NCBI RefSeq assembly: GCF_001884235.1 | Contig: NZ_MAOI01000123.1 | Coordinates: 1 to 64,000 of the forward strand | Reading direction: 5' to 3' | Length of the DNA: 64,000 nt | DNA from: Bacillus paramycoides | Lineage (GTDB): Bacteria; Bacillota; Bacilli; Bacillales; Bacillaceae_G | Shown: piece by piece, positions 44,676 to 53,272 of the stretch | Layout: every line of letters starts with the position of its first letter | Numbering within the stretch: the first letter of the stretch is position 1 | The notes under the pieces: model-generated | The model's input: only the letters and a program-made list of their open reading frames with translations | What the model was told of the DNA's origin: nothing | The model's database searches: none | Translations under genes and position numbers: made by a program

Positions 44676-45278
44676 TTAATAAAATTTCACTACATCTTCA
44701 GTAGGTAAGAATGTTCTTTCTCCTGGTTGTTCATTTGGTTCACCAAATGGCATTTGTCCTACTAAGCTCCACTCTGCTGGAATGTTCCAAGTTTCTTTCA
44801 CTTCAGCATCTACGATTGGATTGTAATGTTGTAATGATGCTCCAATTCCTTCAGCAGATAATAGCATCCATACCGTATGTTGTAACATTGCATTTCCTTG
44901 ATGAGACCAGAATGGGAACTGCTCTTTATATAATGGTGCATTTTCTTGCATTTTTTCTACTGTTGCTTGATCTTCAAAGAATAGTACTGTTCCTACACCT
45001 GCATGGAAGCCTTTTAGTCTTTCTACAGTTGCTTCAAAGTTTTCTGCTGGTACGCGGGCTCTTAGTGTTTCTTTTACGATATCCCAAAACTTTTCATGCT
45101 CTCCATCCATTAATACGACCATACGGCCACTTTGCATATTGAAAGAAGTTGGTGCGTGTAAAGCCGTTTTTAAAACTTCTTCAATTTTTTCTTTTGTTAT
45201 TGTAGCGCTTTTTGTTACTTTACGAATTGAACGGCGGTTTACGATTGCTTCTTTTAAATTTGTTGTAGTTGCTGACAT
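44676..45278 (-). CDS. Nitroreductase family protein (second copy)
   Basis: The 200-residue FMN nitroreductase-like protein is a clear paralogue of the one at 12357-12956. It shares the RRSI N-terminus, SFNMQSGRMVVLM, KETLR, GTVLFFED and GASLQHYNPIVD blocks. It probably reduces nitro compounds or quinones with NAD(P)H. GGAGGAA precedes the ATG. It lies 71 bases after the DsbA-like gene without a terminator, so it may be co-expressed with the thiol genes under the Rrf2 regulator. Confidence 0.9.
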   Translation of the reverse strand: MSATTTNLKEAIVNRRSIRKVTKSATITKEKIEEVLKTALHAPTSFNMQSGRMVVLMDGEHEKFWDIVKETLRARVPAENFEATVERLKGFHAGVGTVLFFEDQATVEKMQENAPLYKEQFPFWSHQGNAMLQHTVWMLLSAEGIGASLQHYNPIVDAEVKETWNIPAEWSLVGQMPFGEPNEQPGERTFLPTEDVVKFY

Positions 45279-45349
45279 TTTAATTCCTCCAAATGTATGT
45301 TTTATAATTTATTTAAACAAATTAATTTGATTCCTCCATGACAAACGAA

Positions 45350-46000
45350 TTAGCAATAGCCATCCGTATTACATTGCATTCCTTCAAATGAATTTGTTTT
45401 ATCCTTCTCGATTTCTTTATCAATTACTCTTTGTAACGTTTCTTTACTAGCAAGCCCTTGAATGACTTCATCTCCAATCATTACAGTTGGGACAGCCATA
45501 ATATTCGCTTCATCATATGCATGTTGAATTGCTTCTTGATGTTTTTCTTTATATTTACGAGTTACTAAAGCATCTTTAAATTCAGCTTCAGGAAGCCCTA
45601 CTTCTACCGCTAATTTCGTTAAAACATCAATATCCTCAATGTTTTGTTCTTCTTGGAAAAATGCTGTGAATACACGGTGATGATACTCATTTCCAAGTCC
45701 ACGTTCTTTCGCAAATTGACATCCTTCGAAAGCTAAATGTGTATATGGATGCGGTGAAACACGTGGTAATCGCATTTCAATTCCTAATTTCTTTGCAGTA
45801 GGAAGTATGAAAGCATCCCATGAACCTAATTTATCTGGCTCATTCCAAGGATCTATTTTAGAATATGGACTTGGACGCAATTCAAATGGCATCCATTCAA
45901 TTTCTACATCTTTCTCTTTCGCTACTTCATCTAATGGACCTTTTGCTAAAAAGCAAAACGGGCATATAAAGTCTGAGTATACTTTCATTTTTACAGTCAT
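45350..46000 (-). CDS. DsbA family oxidoreductase, FrnE-like
   Basis: The 216-residue thioredoxin-fold protein has active-site CPFC in FICPFCFLA at the end of the first strand, a helical insertion and the cis-Pro segment MAVPTVMIGDE. It resembles FrnE/2-hydroxychromene isomerase-like DsbA proteins, which are cytosolic dithiol oxidoreductases or isomerases linked to oxidative stress. There is no signal peptide. The extra C-terminal Cys pair in GMQCNTDGYC could be a further redox site. AAGGTG supports the ATG at 46000. An Rrf2-type operator overlaps the upstream region. Confidence 0.9.
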   Translation of the reverse strand: MTVKMKVYSDFICPFCFLAKGPLDEVAKEKDVEIEWMPFELRPSPYSKIDPWNEPDKLGSWDAFILPTAKKLGIEMRLPRVSPHPYTHLAFEGCQFAKERGLGNEYHHRVFTAFFQEEQNIEDIDVLTKLAVEVGLPEAEFKDALVTRKYKEKHQEAIQHAYDEANIMAVPTVMIGDEVIQGLASKETLQRVIDKEIEKDKTNSFEGMQCNTDGYC

Positions 46001-46023
46001 ATCTTTACACCTTACCTTTATAG

Positions 46024-46044
46024 TTGTAATCAATATAGTTACAA
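46024..46044. promoter_or_regulatory. Rrf2-type operator upstream of DsbA gene
   Basis: The 21-base site with ends TTGTAAT and GTTACAA is an imperfect dyad. A 19-of-21 copy occurs at 46520-46540 upstream of the rrf2 gene. Confidence 0.7.
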
Positions 46045-46071
46045 TAATAACAAAAAAATATAGATATTATT

Positions 46072-46503
46072 TCAAGAATTCATTTTCTCTTGCAAGGATT
46101 CAAACAACTGTCCCATCGTAATATTTCTCAAAACTTCTTCCATCGCGGATTGTGCTTGAATTAAAATAACTTCTAACACAGCTTGAATATTTGCTCCAAT
46201 TGGACAATCTGGATTTGGTTGCTCGTGCATATGAAATAGTTTGTCTGCTTCTACTACATTCACTGCGTGATATACATCTAACAATGTGATTTCATGTAAA
46301 TCCTTTAATAATCCCGCACCACCTGGTCCACGATTTACGTAAACAAATCCAGCTTGTTTCAAGTAAGACATTATTTTGCGAATTACTACCGGATTTGTAT
46401 TTACACTTTCGGCCATATAGTCCGACGTACAAACTGAAGATGGATTGTTTTTCAAAATAGATAAAATGTGAACAGCTATAGAAAAGCGGCTACTAATTTT
46501 CAT
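46072..46503 (-). CDS. Rrf2 family transcriptional regulator
   Basis: The 143-residue winged-helix regulator begins MKISSRFSIAVHILSI, as in YwnA/IscR-like Rrf2 proteins. The recognition region is NTNPVVIRKIMSYLKQAGFV and the wing NRGPGGAGL. Only one Cys (NPDCPIG) is present, so no iron-sulfur cluster is expected; it may sense thiol modification at that residue. GAGGTGGTG supports the ATG at 46503. Matching operators lie before this gene and before the DsbA gene, implying autoregulated control of the thiol/nitroreductase unit. Confidence 0.9.
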   Translation of the reverse strand: MKISSRFSIAVHILSILKNNPSSVCTSDYMAESVNTNPVVIRKIMSYLKQAGFVYVNRGPGGAGLLKDLHEITLLDVYHAVNVVEADKLFHMHEQPNPDCPIGANIQAVLEVILIQAQSAMEEVLRNITMGQLFESLQEKMNS

Positions 46504-46519
46504 CGTTATCACCACCTCG

Positions 46520-46540
46520 ATGTAATCATTATAGTTACAA
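46520..46540. promoter_or_regulatory. Rrf2 autoregulatory operator
   Basis: Near-identical copy of the 46024-46044 site (differences at the first base and at one central base), 16 bases upstream of the rrf2 start codon. Confidence 0.7.
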
Positions 46541-46589
46541 CAAAAAGATAAGTCAATCCTTTTTATAGATTTTTTTAGGTAAATAAAAA

Positions 46590-46620
46590 AAGTGCCTCAT
46601 TACGATATATGAGACACCTT
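46590..46620 (-). terminator. Terminator of lysR (46624)
   Basis: Arms AAGTGCCTCAT and ATGAGACACCTT (one mismatch), with a T run on the minus strand. Confidence 0.7.
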
Positions 46621-46623
46621 ATC

Positions 46624-47493
46624 TTATTCTGCAAATAACTCTTGAAATTCTTCAATAAATAACTGAACAGCAAGTGAAGCTTCCTTTAATGAAGGAACAG
46701 CTAAAGCAATTTCTCTCCACACTTGCGGCTCCAATTCTCGCGTTTGCACGTTCTTTGGTAAATTCGTTAAAGATAATTCAGCTAATATTGCAATTCCTAA
46801 TCCTTCTTGAATCATATTTAAAGATGTTGTTACAGTCGAAACTGCATATTCAACTCGAAGTGGCACGTTTGCTTGTTTGAACATATCAATAATCGGCGGT
46901 TCATATCCACCTTTAAATAGTATAATCGGTTCGTTCTCTAAATCACTTATCGTAATAGAACTTTTCTTACAAAGGGGATGATCGTCCCTTAAAACTACAA
47001 CCATCTTCCCTTTCGTTACTGGGACTATTTCCATATCTTTATTCGGTAAAATGACAATTCCAATATCGATAACTCGTGATAATAACCAATCTTCAACTTC
47101 TTTTAGCGCTCCCTCACAAAGAACTAATTGTAAATTGGGATACTTTTCACGAAAGATATTAATCATTTTCGGTAAGAAATACGCCGAGGCACTCGGAAAA
47201 CTTCCTATACGAATCGTTCCAACTTCATGCCCTTTCTCCATCGCCACTTCTTGTTCAATCTTCTCAACACCATTCAAGATTTCTCTAATATGTACAAGAA
47301 TTCTGTTTCCAACATCCGTAACGATTAACCCTTTTCGTTTATCACGTATAAGAATAGTAACTCCTAACTCTGACTCAATACTTGAAATCGCATGACTAAC
47401 GGCTGGTTGCGTCATATTTAAAACCCCGGCAGCCTTCGTAAAACTACCTAACTCAACCGTTTTAATTAAAACTTGAAGTTGTGTAATTGTCAT
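46624..47493 (-). CDS. LysR family transcriptional regulator
   Basis: The 289-residue full-length LysR protein has an N-terminal winged helix (GSFTKAAGVLNMTQPAVSHAI) and a two-lobed effector domain (IRIGSFPSASAYFLPKM, then the GLGIAILAEL block). The divergent EamA exporter gene, 97 bases away, is the obvious target; LysR/EamA pairs commonly control export of amino acids or metabolites. The intergenic region contains repeats such as ATTCATTT/AAATGAAT suited to LysR tetramer binding. Confidence 0.92.
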   Translation of the reverse strand: MTITQLQVLIKTVELGSFTKAAGVLNMTQPAVSHAISSIESELGVTILIRDKRKGLIVTDVGNRILVHIREILNGVEKIEQEVAMEKGHEVGTIRIGSFPSASAYFLPKMINIFREKYPNLQLVLCEGALKEVEDWLLSRVIDIGIVILPNKDMEIVPVTKGKMVVVLRDDHPLCKKSSITISDLENEPIILFKGGYEPPIIDMFKQANVPLRVEYAVSTVTTSLNMIQEGLGIAILAELSLTNLPKNVQTRELEPQVWREIALAVPSLKEASLAVQLFIEEFQELFAE

Positions 47494-47590
47494 AACTAAT
47501 CACTTATACTCCTTATAAAAAAGATTCATTTTATTTATCATAGTCGATATCATATCATAGTGAAATGAATAACAACAAGGAGGTCTCACA

Positions 47591-48496
47591 GTGACACAGC
47601 TTTCTCGAACTAAGACGGCCATAATCCTTACCTTTCTCGTTTTTATGTGGGGAATCAATTGGCCGTTATCTAAATTTGCTCTGCATTACACACCACCCGT
47701 ACTCTTTGCAGGGATTAGAACATTAATAGGAGGATTTATCCTACTTATTTTCGCATTACCAAAATACAAACAATTAAATTTAAAAGAAACTTGGCATTTA
47801 TACTTTATTTCATCTTTACTCAATATCATTTTATTTTACGGACTACAAACTGTCGGACTTCAATATATGCCCGCCGGACTCTTCTCCGCAATCGTATTTC
47901 TCCAACCAGTCTTACTCGGCATTTTCTCATGGATTTGGCTTGAAGAATCAATGTATGGCTTGAAAGTTTTCGGACTTATTCTCGGATTTATTGGTGTAGG
48001 GGTTATTAGCTCTAGTAGTTTAACTGGACATATTTCTATTATTGGTGTGCTACTTGCTTTAGGATGCGCTATCGGCTGGGCACTCGGCACAGTATTTATT
48101 AAGAAAACTGGACACCGCGTTAATGCCATTTGGATGGTAACACTTCAACTTATTATTGGTGGATTTTGCTTAATCGGATTCGGTTCAGAATTTGAAAGTT
48201 GGTCTAACATCGCTTGGAGTATACCTTTTGTAAGTGTACTACTCTTTATTTCATTCTTCGTTATTGCAATGGGGTGGCTTGCTTACTTCACACTTGTTGG
48301 AGCTGGTGAAGCGAGTAAAGTTGGAGCTTATACATTCCTTATCCCTCTTATCGCTATTATTGTAAGTTCAATTTTCTTACATGAGGCCATTACAATTAGC
48401 CTATTTATTGGACTATTATTTATTGTGGTGAGTATTTGTTTTGTAAATATAAAGCCGAAAACACTTGCTGTAGGGCAGCAAGTTGAAGTGAAATAA
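47591..48496 (+). CDS. EamA/DMT family transporter
   Basis: This 301-residue membrane protein has ten predicted helices arranged as two EamA repeats. The first begins FLVFMWGINWPLSKFAL and the second AIGWALGTVFIKKTGH. It probably exports an amino acid, nucleoside or other small metabolite; the substrate is unknown. The GTG start has AAGGAGG at ideal spacing. It is monocistronic between the LysR gene and a strong terminator. Confidence 0.9.
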   Translation: MTQLSRTKTAIILTFLVFMWGINWPLSKFALHYTPPVLFAGIRTLIGGFILLIFALPKYKQLNLKETWHLYFISSLLNIILFYGLQTVGLQYMPAGLFSAIVFLQPVLLGIFSWIWLEESMYGLKVFGLILGFIGVGVISSSSLTGHISIIGVLLALGCAIGWALGTVFIKKTGHRVNAIWMVTLQLIIGGFCLIGFGSEFESWSNIAWSIPFVSVLLFISFFVIAMGWLAYFTLVGAGEASKVGAYTFLIPLIAIIVSSIFLHEAITISLFIGLLFIVVSICFVNIKPKTLAVGQQVEVK

Positions 48497-48501
48497 ATAG
48501 A

Positions 48502-48540
48502 TATAAGAAAGAGCCTACTGCTTGTAGGCTCTTTCTTATA
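48502..48540. terminator. Bidirectional terminator
   Basis: Long perfect arms AAGAAAGAGCCTAC and GTAGGCTCTTTCTT between the convergent EamA and YcnI-like genes. Confidence 0.9.
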
Positions 48541-48542
48541 TC

Positions 48543-49160
48543 TTACTTTTTACGACGTACTACAAAAATACACGTACCCATCGATGATGCAATCGCTAAA
48601 ATAGATAAGACAATTGCTATTGTTTGCATATTACTTGTACCTTCATTCTTTTCCACACTAGACACTTCTCCATGTTCTCCCGTGGATGTACCTTTTGTAA
48701 TAGTCGTAAGTGAATGTGGCTTCTCAGCTTTCTCATCGCCTGTCCATTCAACAATTTCTCCGTCTTTGTATTGTTGATATGCATCCCAAGCTATTTTTTG
48801 CTCTTTATCTGGATTTTTAGCAACGAAAGTAAATCGCTGGAACTGACCAGGTAAAATCCCCTCTCCTGTTGCTTCCCATACTACAGTTTTAACTTTTCCA
48901 GCTGTATCTTTTTGTTCTTCTACTTTCCATCCTGGCACTGGCTCATACTGTTGAAACTCAACTCCAGACGGTATTTTCAGTGTGATTTTTGTTGTTGCTA
49001 CATTTTTTTCAACGGGTACTTTTATTGTGTAAGTCTCCCAAGAGTTAACGTCAGAAGTTGCTGGTTTTACGGTTACATGAGCACTAACAGGTAACGAAAA
49101 AATTCCCATTGCAATTATAGTTGCTATCATTGTTGTTCCTAATTTTTTTATACGTTTCAT
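48543..49160 (-). CDS. YcnI-like copper-binding protein (DUF1775)
   Basis: The 205-residue exported protein has a signal peptide ending at VSA, leaving a mature N-terminus HVTVKPA whose His1 is the copper ligand in the YcnI family. A cupredoxin-like DUF1775 domain follows (PGWKVEEQ, ILPGQFQRF, WTGDEKAEKP). A Ser/Glu linker leads to a C-terminal membrane helix with an RRKK stop signal. It is anchored outside the membrane and probably acts as a copper chaperone for the CopCD protein encoded just upstream (42-base gap). Confidence 0.92.
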   Translation of the reverse strand: MKRIKKLGTTMIATIIAMGIFSLPVSAHVTVKPATSDVNSWETYTIKVPVEKNVATTKITLKIPSGVEFQQYEPVPGWKVEEQKDTAGKVKTVVWEATGEGILPGQFQRFTFVAKNPDKEQKIAWDAYQQYKDGEIVEWTGDEKAEKPHSLTTITKGTSTGEHGEVSSVEKNEGTSNMQTIAIVLSILAIASSMGTCIFVVRRKK

Positions 49161-49202
49161 TTTCTTATAACTCCTTTTTGACTATCTATAAGTAAGAAGT
49201 CC

Positions 49203-50852
49203 CTAGCGGCCACCTACAATAAATTTAAAATCTAAATCGAAGCTATCAAGAGATTTTGTTAATCCATGAACATGTATATTCCAGTTTCCTGTCATATTAA
49301 TATACATCCCTTCCGCTTCATATTCTCCCGGTGAAACTGCCGAAACTTTAAATGAACCTTTGCCCATATTCATATCTAATGATTGAGTCGTCAATACGAT
49401 TTGTTCCATATCGGTAACAGGCTGTCCAGTCTCATCCTTTACATTAATATGGAATGTATTCTGTCCTACCTTATTAGGACTTACATGTAAAGTAAGTTCA
49501 TATCCATTATCTACTTGTTTACTCTCTGTAAAAGGTCCAGTAGGGGGCATCGGCGGTGTTTGTACGTTTGTCATAAATGCTACGATTATGAAAACGATAA
49601 TCCCAACAATAAACTCTACTTTCACTGAAGCTCCTAACCTTTTCTGAGCTCTCATTCTCCCTTTCACATAATGAAAAATCCCCAATATCCCCATGCAAAC
49701 GAATAAAAGTATCTTTGTTAATAAGGCTAATCCATACTTCGTATCAAATAGCGAATGAATCGTTGGAATAAAAAATGTACTATTAAAAAGGCCTGTTATT
49801 AATATCACAATGACAGCACCTGTTGCCCATGGTGAAAAACGCTTAATTGCATCCCAATACATGGTCCATATGTCATCCTCTTTACGTAAAAGAAGAATAA
49901 TCGATGACAGACCACCAATCCATAATGAAGCTGCAAATAAATGTAGAAAATCCATAGCGATAGCAATTTCTTTAAACTTTAAACCATATGCGTGACTATT
50001 TAAGGCCTTCATTATAAGTAAACTAATGAACAATACAAGTGGAATGCTCCATACTTTAAAAGACGAGAGCTTTTCACGTTTCATCGCAAAATATGTAACA
50101 ATCATGAGCGTACTAATAAGAGCAATTTGAGTGATCCATACATAACCAAAAACAGATAGCTGTAATGTTTCTTTTAATAATAAAGGATCGAATGCTTCTA
50201 GCCATGAAACATCAGCGTTCATTTTCGCTTGCAATGGTAAATTGAATAGTAAACTAATGAATATACCAAATAATGATATCCATATTACTTTCTTACTCCT
50301 TGATTGAACTTCAATTCCCTTCCCTTTATAAATAATAAGATTAAAGAATAGAACTCCTAAAAATAGTGAGAAACTTGTATATAAAATTCCGCGTTCCACA
50401 ATCATATCGATTTTGGGAACATAGCCCATCTCTTCTACTTTTATATCATCTGTTCCCGCTTCTGCTGACCCAATACGGAATGGAATAACTCCTTGAATTG
50501 GATGTCCATCAGCTGAAATAGCTTTCCACTGAACAGAGTAGAGACCATTTTTGAGATTCTCTTTTAACCCAGCTTCTAATAATTTTTTATTACTTTTATC
50601 TATATGAGCATCTTTTAAATCTACTCTTTTACCTGAGGAATCTCTTACAAACAATGTATTAAATCGTGAAACTTGTATATCCTCATCGAATTCAATTTTC
50701 ACAACAGATGGTGCTTTCTTTAACGTTTCATTTTCCGTAGGGTTTGATTTCACAACATACGCATGAGCAGATACGCTTTTTGGTATCAATATAATACACA
50801 CGCATGCTATTAATACCCATGCCCCTAACCTTCTTATTACTTTCACACTCAT
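49203..50852 (-). CDS. Copper resistance/import protein CopC-CopD fusion (YcnJ-like)
   Basis: The 549-residue protein starts with a signal peptide ending in VSA, followed by AHAYVVKSNP; mature His1 and the late DGHPIQG His are the CopC copper ligands. The CopC domain (about 30-130) leads into a CopD block of eight membrane helices (about 150-430). A C-terminal extracellular beta domain resembles FixH/YtkA (LHVSPNKVGQNTFHINV). In B. subtilis YcnJ takes up copper at low copper levels. With the YcnI-like gene it forms a two-gene operon; no ycnK regulator is adjacent. Confidence 0.9.
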   Translation of the reverse strand: MSVKVIRRLGAWVLIACVCIILIPKSVSAHAYVVKSNPTENETLKKAPSVVKIEFDEDIQVSRFNTLFVRDSSGKRVDLKDAHIDKSNKKLLEAGLKENLKNGLYSVQWKAISADGHPIQGVIPFRIGSAEAGTDDIKVEEMGYVPKIDMIVERGILYTSFSLFLGVLFFNLIIYKGKGIEVQSRSKKVIWISLFGIFISLLFNLPLQAKMNADVSWLEAFDPLLLKETLQLSVFGYVWITQIALISTLMIVTYFAMKREKLSSFKVWSIPLVLFISLLIMKALNSHAYGLKFKEIAIAMDFLHLFAASLWIGGLSSIILLLRKEDDIWTMYWDAIKRFSPWATGAVIVILITGLFNSTFFIPTIHSLFDTKYGLALLTKILLFVCMGILGIFHYVKGRMRAQKRLGASVKVEFIVGIIVFIIVAFMTNVQTPPMPPTGPFTESKQVDNGYELTLHVSPNKVGQNTFHINVKDETGQPVTDMEQIVLTTQSLDMNMGKGSFKVSAVSPGEYEAEGMYINMTGNWNIHVHGLTKSLDSFDLDFKFIVGGR

Positions 50853-51134
50853 TTCACTTCTTTCTTTTTCGTCACTACACTTTCATTACTTTTTACTTTC
50901 TAAGTTTTATTTTTCGATAAAATATTAACCTGATTAAATATAAGGTTCTATACCGTATTACTCTCTATTTATTTCTCACCTCTATACTTTCAATATAATA
51001 GTAGCTACCTTCATGGATACTACTTATATTTTTAAAGCTGATTATTATTATAGCATAAAATATATTTATATAAGTTTCCGAAGAAGAAAAGTTATCGTGA
51101 ATCATTTGTGAAGAAAGTGTGAAATACATAAATG
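50853..51134. promoter_or_regulatory. Upstream region of the copper operon
   Basis: A 280-base AT-rich gap holding the promoter of the copper genes. One imperfect dyad, AGTAGCTACC-N5-GGATACTACT (about 51000-51025), is visible. I find no GC-rich CsoR-type operator. Confidence 0.3.
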
Positions 51135-51166
51135 AAAAGGCGTTACGTTATTACGTAACACCTTTT
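51135..51166 (-). terminator. Terminator of epimerase gene
   Basis: Arms AAAAGGCGTTACG and CGTAACACCTTTT (one G-T wobble) just after the stop at 51170. Confidence 0.85.
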
Positions 51167-51169
51167 CAT

Positions 51170-51589
51170 TTATTTCTCTTCCGGATAATCACAATACTCA
51201 ATAATCGTTCCCTCTGTATCCGCTGGGTTAAGGTAAATTAATCGTCTACCATGTTTATTAATTCGAAGTGTATGTTCTAACGTTCGAATACCTTGTTCTT
51301 TTAACTCTTCTAAAGCTACATCTAAATCATCGACACGATAGGCAACGTGATGAACACCTTTACCTTTTTGCTTAATAAATCGTGCTATTGGAGAAGTTGT
51401 ATTATTCGTCGGCGCAAGTAATTCAATTCTATCACCATCTACTTCAAGAATAGCTACTTCACTTTCAACACCGGGTGCTTCACTTACGTATCGATCTATT
51501 AAAGTTCCTAACAAAACTTTTTCATAAAAGCGTATCGTACTATCTATGTCACGAACTGCGATTCCGATATGATCAATTGTTTTTTTCAT
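51170..51589 (-). CDS. Methylmalonyl-CoA epimerase-like VOC protein
   Basis: The 139-residue protein has two VOC half-modules with metal ligands expected in TIDHIGIAVRD, GVHHVAYRVDD and the C-terminal TIIEYCDY (Glu). This pattern matches methylmalonyl-CoA epimerase, which interconverts the 2R and 2S isomers of methylmalonyl-CoA. No mutase gene is near, so the assignment rests on sequence only. It is a single gene, with GGGGAAATAGAATG as ribosome site and start. Confidence 0.85.
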   Translation of the reverse strand: MKKTIDHIGIAVRDIDSTIRFYEKVLLGTLIDRYVSEAPGVESEVAILEVDGDRIELLAPTNNTTSPIARFIKQKGKGVHHVAYRVDDLDVALEELKEQGIRTLEHTLRINKHGRRLIYLNPADTEGTIIEYCDYPEEK

Positions 51590-51636
51590 TCTATTTCCCC
51601 TACTACTTTATTTTTTCTATCCTTATCAATATTAAC

Positions 51637-51673
51637 AAAAAAAGTTATAGAAACAAGTTCTATAACTTTTTTT
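51637..51673 (-). terminator. Terminator of brnQ
   Basis: Perfect arms AAAAAAAGTTATAGAA and TTCTATAACTTTTTTT, abutting the end of brnQ. Confidence 0.88.
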
Positions 51674-51675
51674 GT

Positions 51676-53034
51676 TTAACCTATTTTCTTATTTGCTCTA
51701 GCTGTTGGTTGAACTTGATTTTTCACTTTTAAAACGCTAATACCATATCCGATAAATCCACCGATAATCGCTGGGAAAATCCAGCCTAAACCTACTTCCT
51801 GCATCGGAAGGAATTTAGTGAACACTCGGCTTACCACTTCAATGTTAACTCCAGCTGCACTTAATCCATCAAATAAGCTGATGATAAACGTTACGATTAA
51901 ACTCACTTGATAAACTTCAGCTCTTCCTTTGAATAACGAGTGGAAGAATGTTAAGAAAATCAACACGATTGCTAGTGGGTAAATCGCTGTTAATACAGGA
52001 ACCGAAACTGAGATTAATTGCGTTAATCCAACATTCGCCACAATGGCACTAAACACACATAGCGTAATTGCAATTACTTTGTAAGGAACTTGTGGGAATA
52101 ACTTATGGAAAAATGAAGAACATGCTGATACAAGTCCCACGCTAGTTGTTAAACAAGCAACTGTAATCATTAATCCTAATAATATTCCACCATATGATCC
52201 GAAATAGTAGTTCGAAACTTTCGCTAATACTTCTCCACCATTTTCTAAATGTCCAAGCTTCGCAACACTTGAAGCTCCCATATAAGAAAGTGCTGTATAA
52301 ATCATTGCTAAGATAGATGCTGCAATGATTGTTGCTTTTGCACAAACGACCATAATTTGTGTTTTCGTTTTCGCACCTTTTTCTTTAATTGCATTAATGA
52401 TGATGATCCCGAATACGAACGATGCAAGCGTGTCCATTGTTAAGTATCCTTCTTGGAATCCTTTAAAAAATGCATGTGATGTATACCCTTCAACTGGTGC
52501 TTGCATATCTCCAATCGGATGAATAAAAGCAACGATTACTAAAATACCGATGAATGTTAATTTAATTGGCGTTAATATTTTTCCAACAATATCGACAATT
52601 TTCGCAGGATTTAGCGAAAAAAAACAAGTGATGCTAAAGAATATAATTGTAAAAAGAATTAAAGGTGTAGAACCTAATCCCTCTGGCATAAAAGGCTTAA
52701 GACCAATTTCATAAGAAACGTTCCCTGTTCTTGGTATTGCAAATAACGGACCGATCGCTAAGTATAAAACTGTTGTAAACACAATCCCAAATACCGGATG
52801 AGCGCGACTTGCTAATGACTGTAAATCGTCTTTACCTGAAATTCCAAATGCTAATACACCAAGTAATGGCAATCCTACTCCTGTTACTAAAAATCCAGCG
52901 TTTGCAATCCATACATTCTCACCCGCTGATTGACCAAGCATAGCTGGGAAAATTAAATTCCCTGCTCCAAAAAATAGTGCAAATAACATTAATCCGATAA
53001 CTACTATGAACGAAAACGGTACTTTATTCGTCAT
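51676..53034 (-). CDS. brnQ: Branched-chain amino acid transport system II carrier protein BrnQ
   Basis: The 452-residue, 12-helix LIVCS-family carrier imports leucine, isoleucine and valine with a cation. Conserved blocks include LFFGAGNLIFPAMLG near the start, RTGNVSYE and LAVGPLF-like AIGPLFAIPRT. The frame is open six codons earlier, but GGGGG before the ATG at 53034 and the family N-terminus fix the start. A CodY-like box lies about 55 bases upstream, so repression in branched-chain amino acid excess is likely. Confidence 0.93.
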   Translation of the reverse strand: MTNKVPFSFIVVIGLMLFALFFGAGNLIFPAMLGQSAGENVWIANAGFLVTGVGLPLLGVLAFGISGKDDLQSLASRAHPVFGIVFTTVLYLAIGPLFAIPRTGNVSYEIGLKPFMPEGLGSTPLILFTIIFFSITCFFSLNPAKIVDIVGKILTPIKLTFIGILVIVAFIHPIGDMQAPVEGYTSHAFFKGFQEGYLTMDTLASFVFGIIIINAIKEKGAKTKTQIMVVCAKATIIAASILAMIYTALSYMGASSVAKLGHLENGGEVLAKVSNYYFGSYGGILLGLMITVACLTTSVGLVSACSSFFHKLFPQVPYKVIAITLCVFSAIVANVGLTQLISVSVPVLTAIYPLAIVLIFLTFFHSLFKGRAEVYQVSLIVTFIISLFDGLSAAGVNIEVVSRVFTKFLPMQEVGLGWIFPAIIGGFIGYGISVLKVKNQVQPTARANKKIG

Positions 53035-53086
53035 AATAAAACCCCCATTCAAAATTCCTTATCTCATTTCCAATTTTAACTAATTG

Positions 53087-53101
53087 AATTTTCTGAATAT
53101 T
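53087..53101 (-). promoter_or_regulatory. CodY box upstream of brnQ
   Basis: AATTTTCTGAATATT matches the CodY consensus AATTTTCWGAAAATT at 14 of 15 positions and lies in the brnQ promoter region. Confidence 0.75.
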
Positions 53102-53222
53102 TAATTTAAGTATCAACTATTCTTGAACTCATTATAGTTTGATATATAATATTTTGCAATACTATTTTCAAACTTTTCTTTTATTTTATAAATATACATT
53201 TTTTAACATAGAAACTAGACTA

Positions 53223-53254
53223 AAAAACCAACATGGTCATCCATGTTGGTTTTT
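53223..53254 (-). terminator. Terminator of azoreductase gene
   Basis: Arms AAAAACCAACATGG and CCATGTTGGTTTTT directly after the azoreductase stop. Confidence 0.88.
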
Positions 53255-53272
53255 CTCTTTTGCTATCCTAAA

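Noticed and set aside
44384-44704. 106-codon plus-strand open frame
   Set aside because: It runs antisense through the 42-aa gene and a terminator and has no ribosome site.
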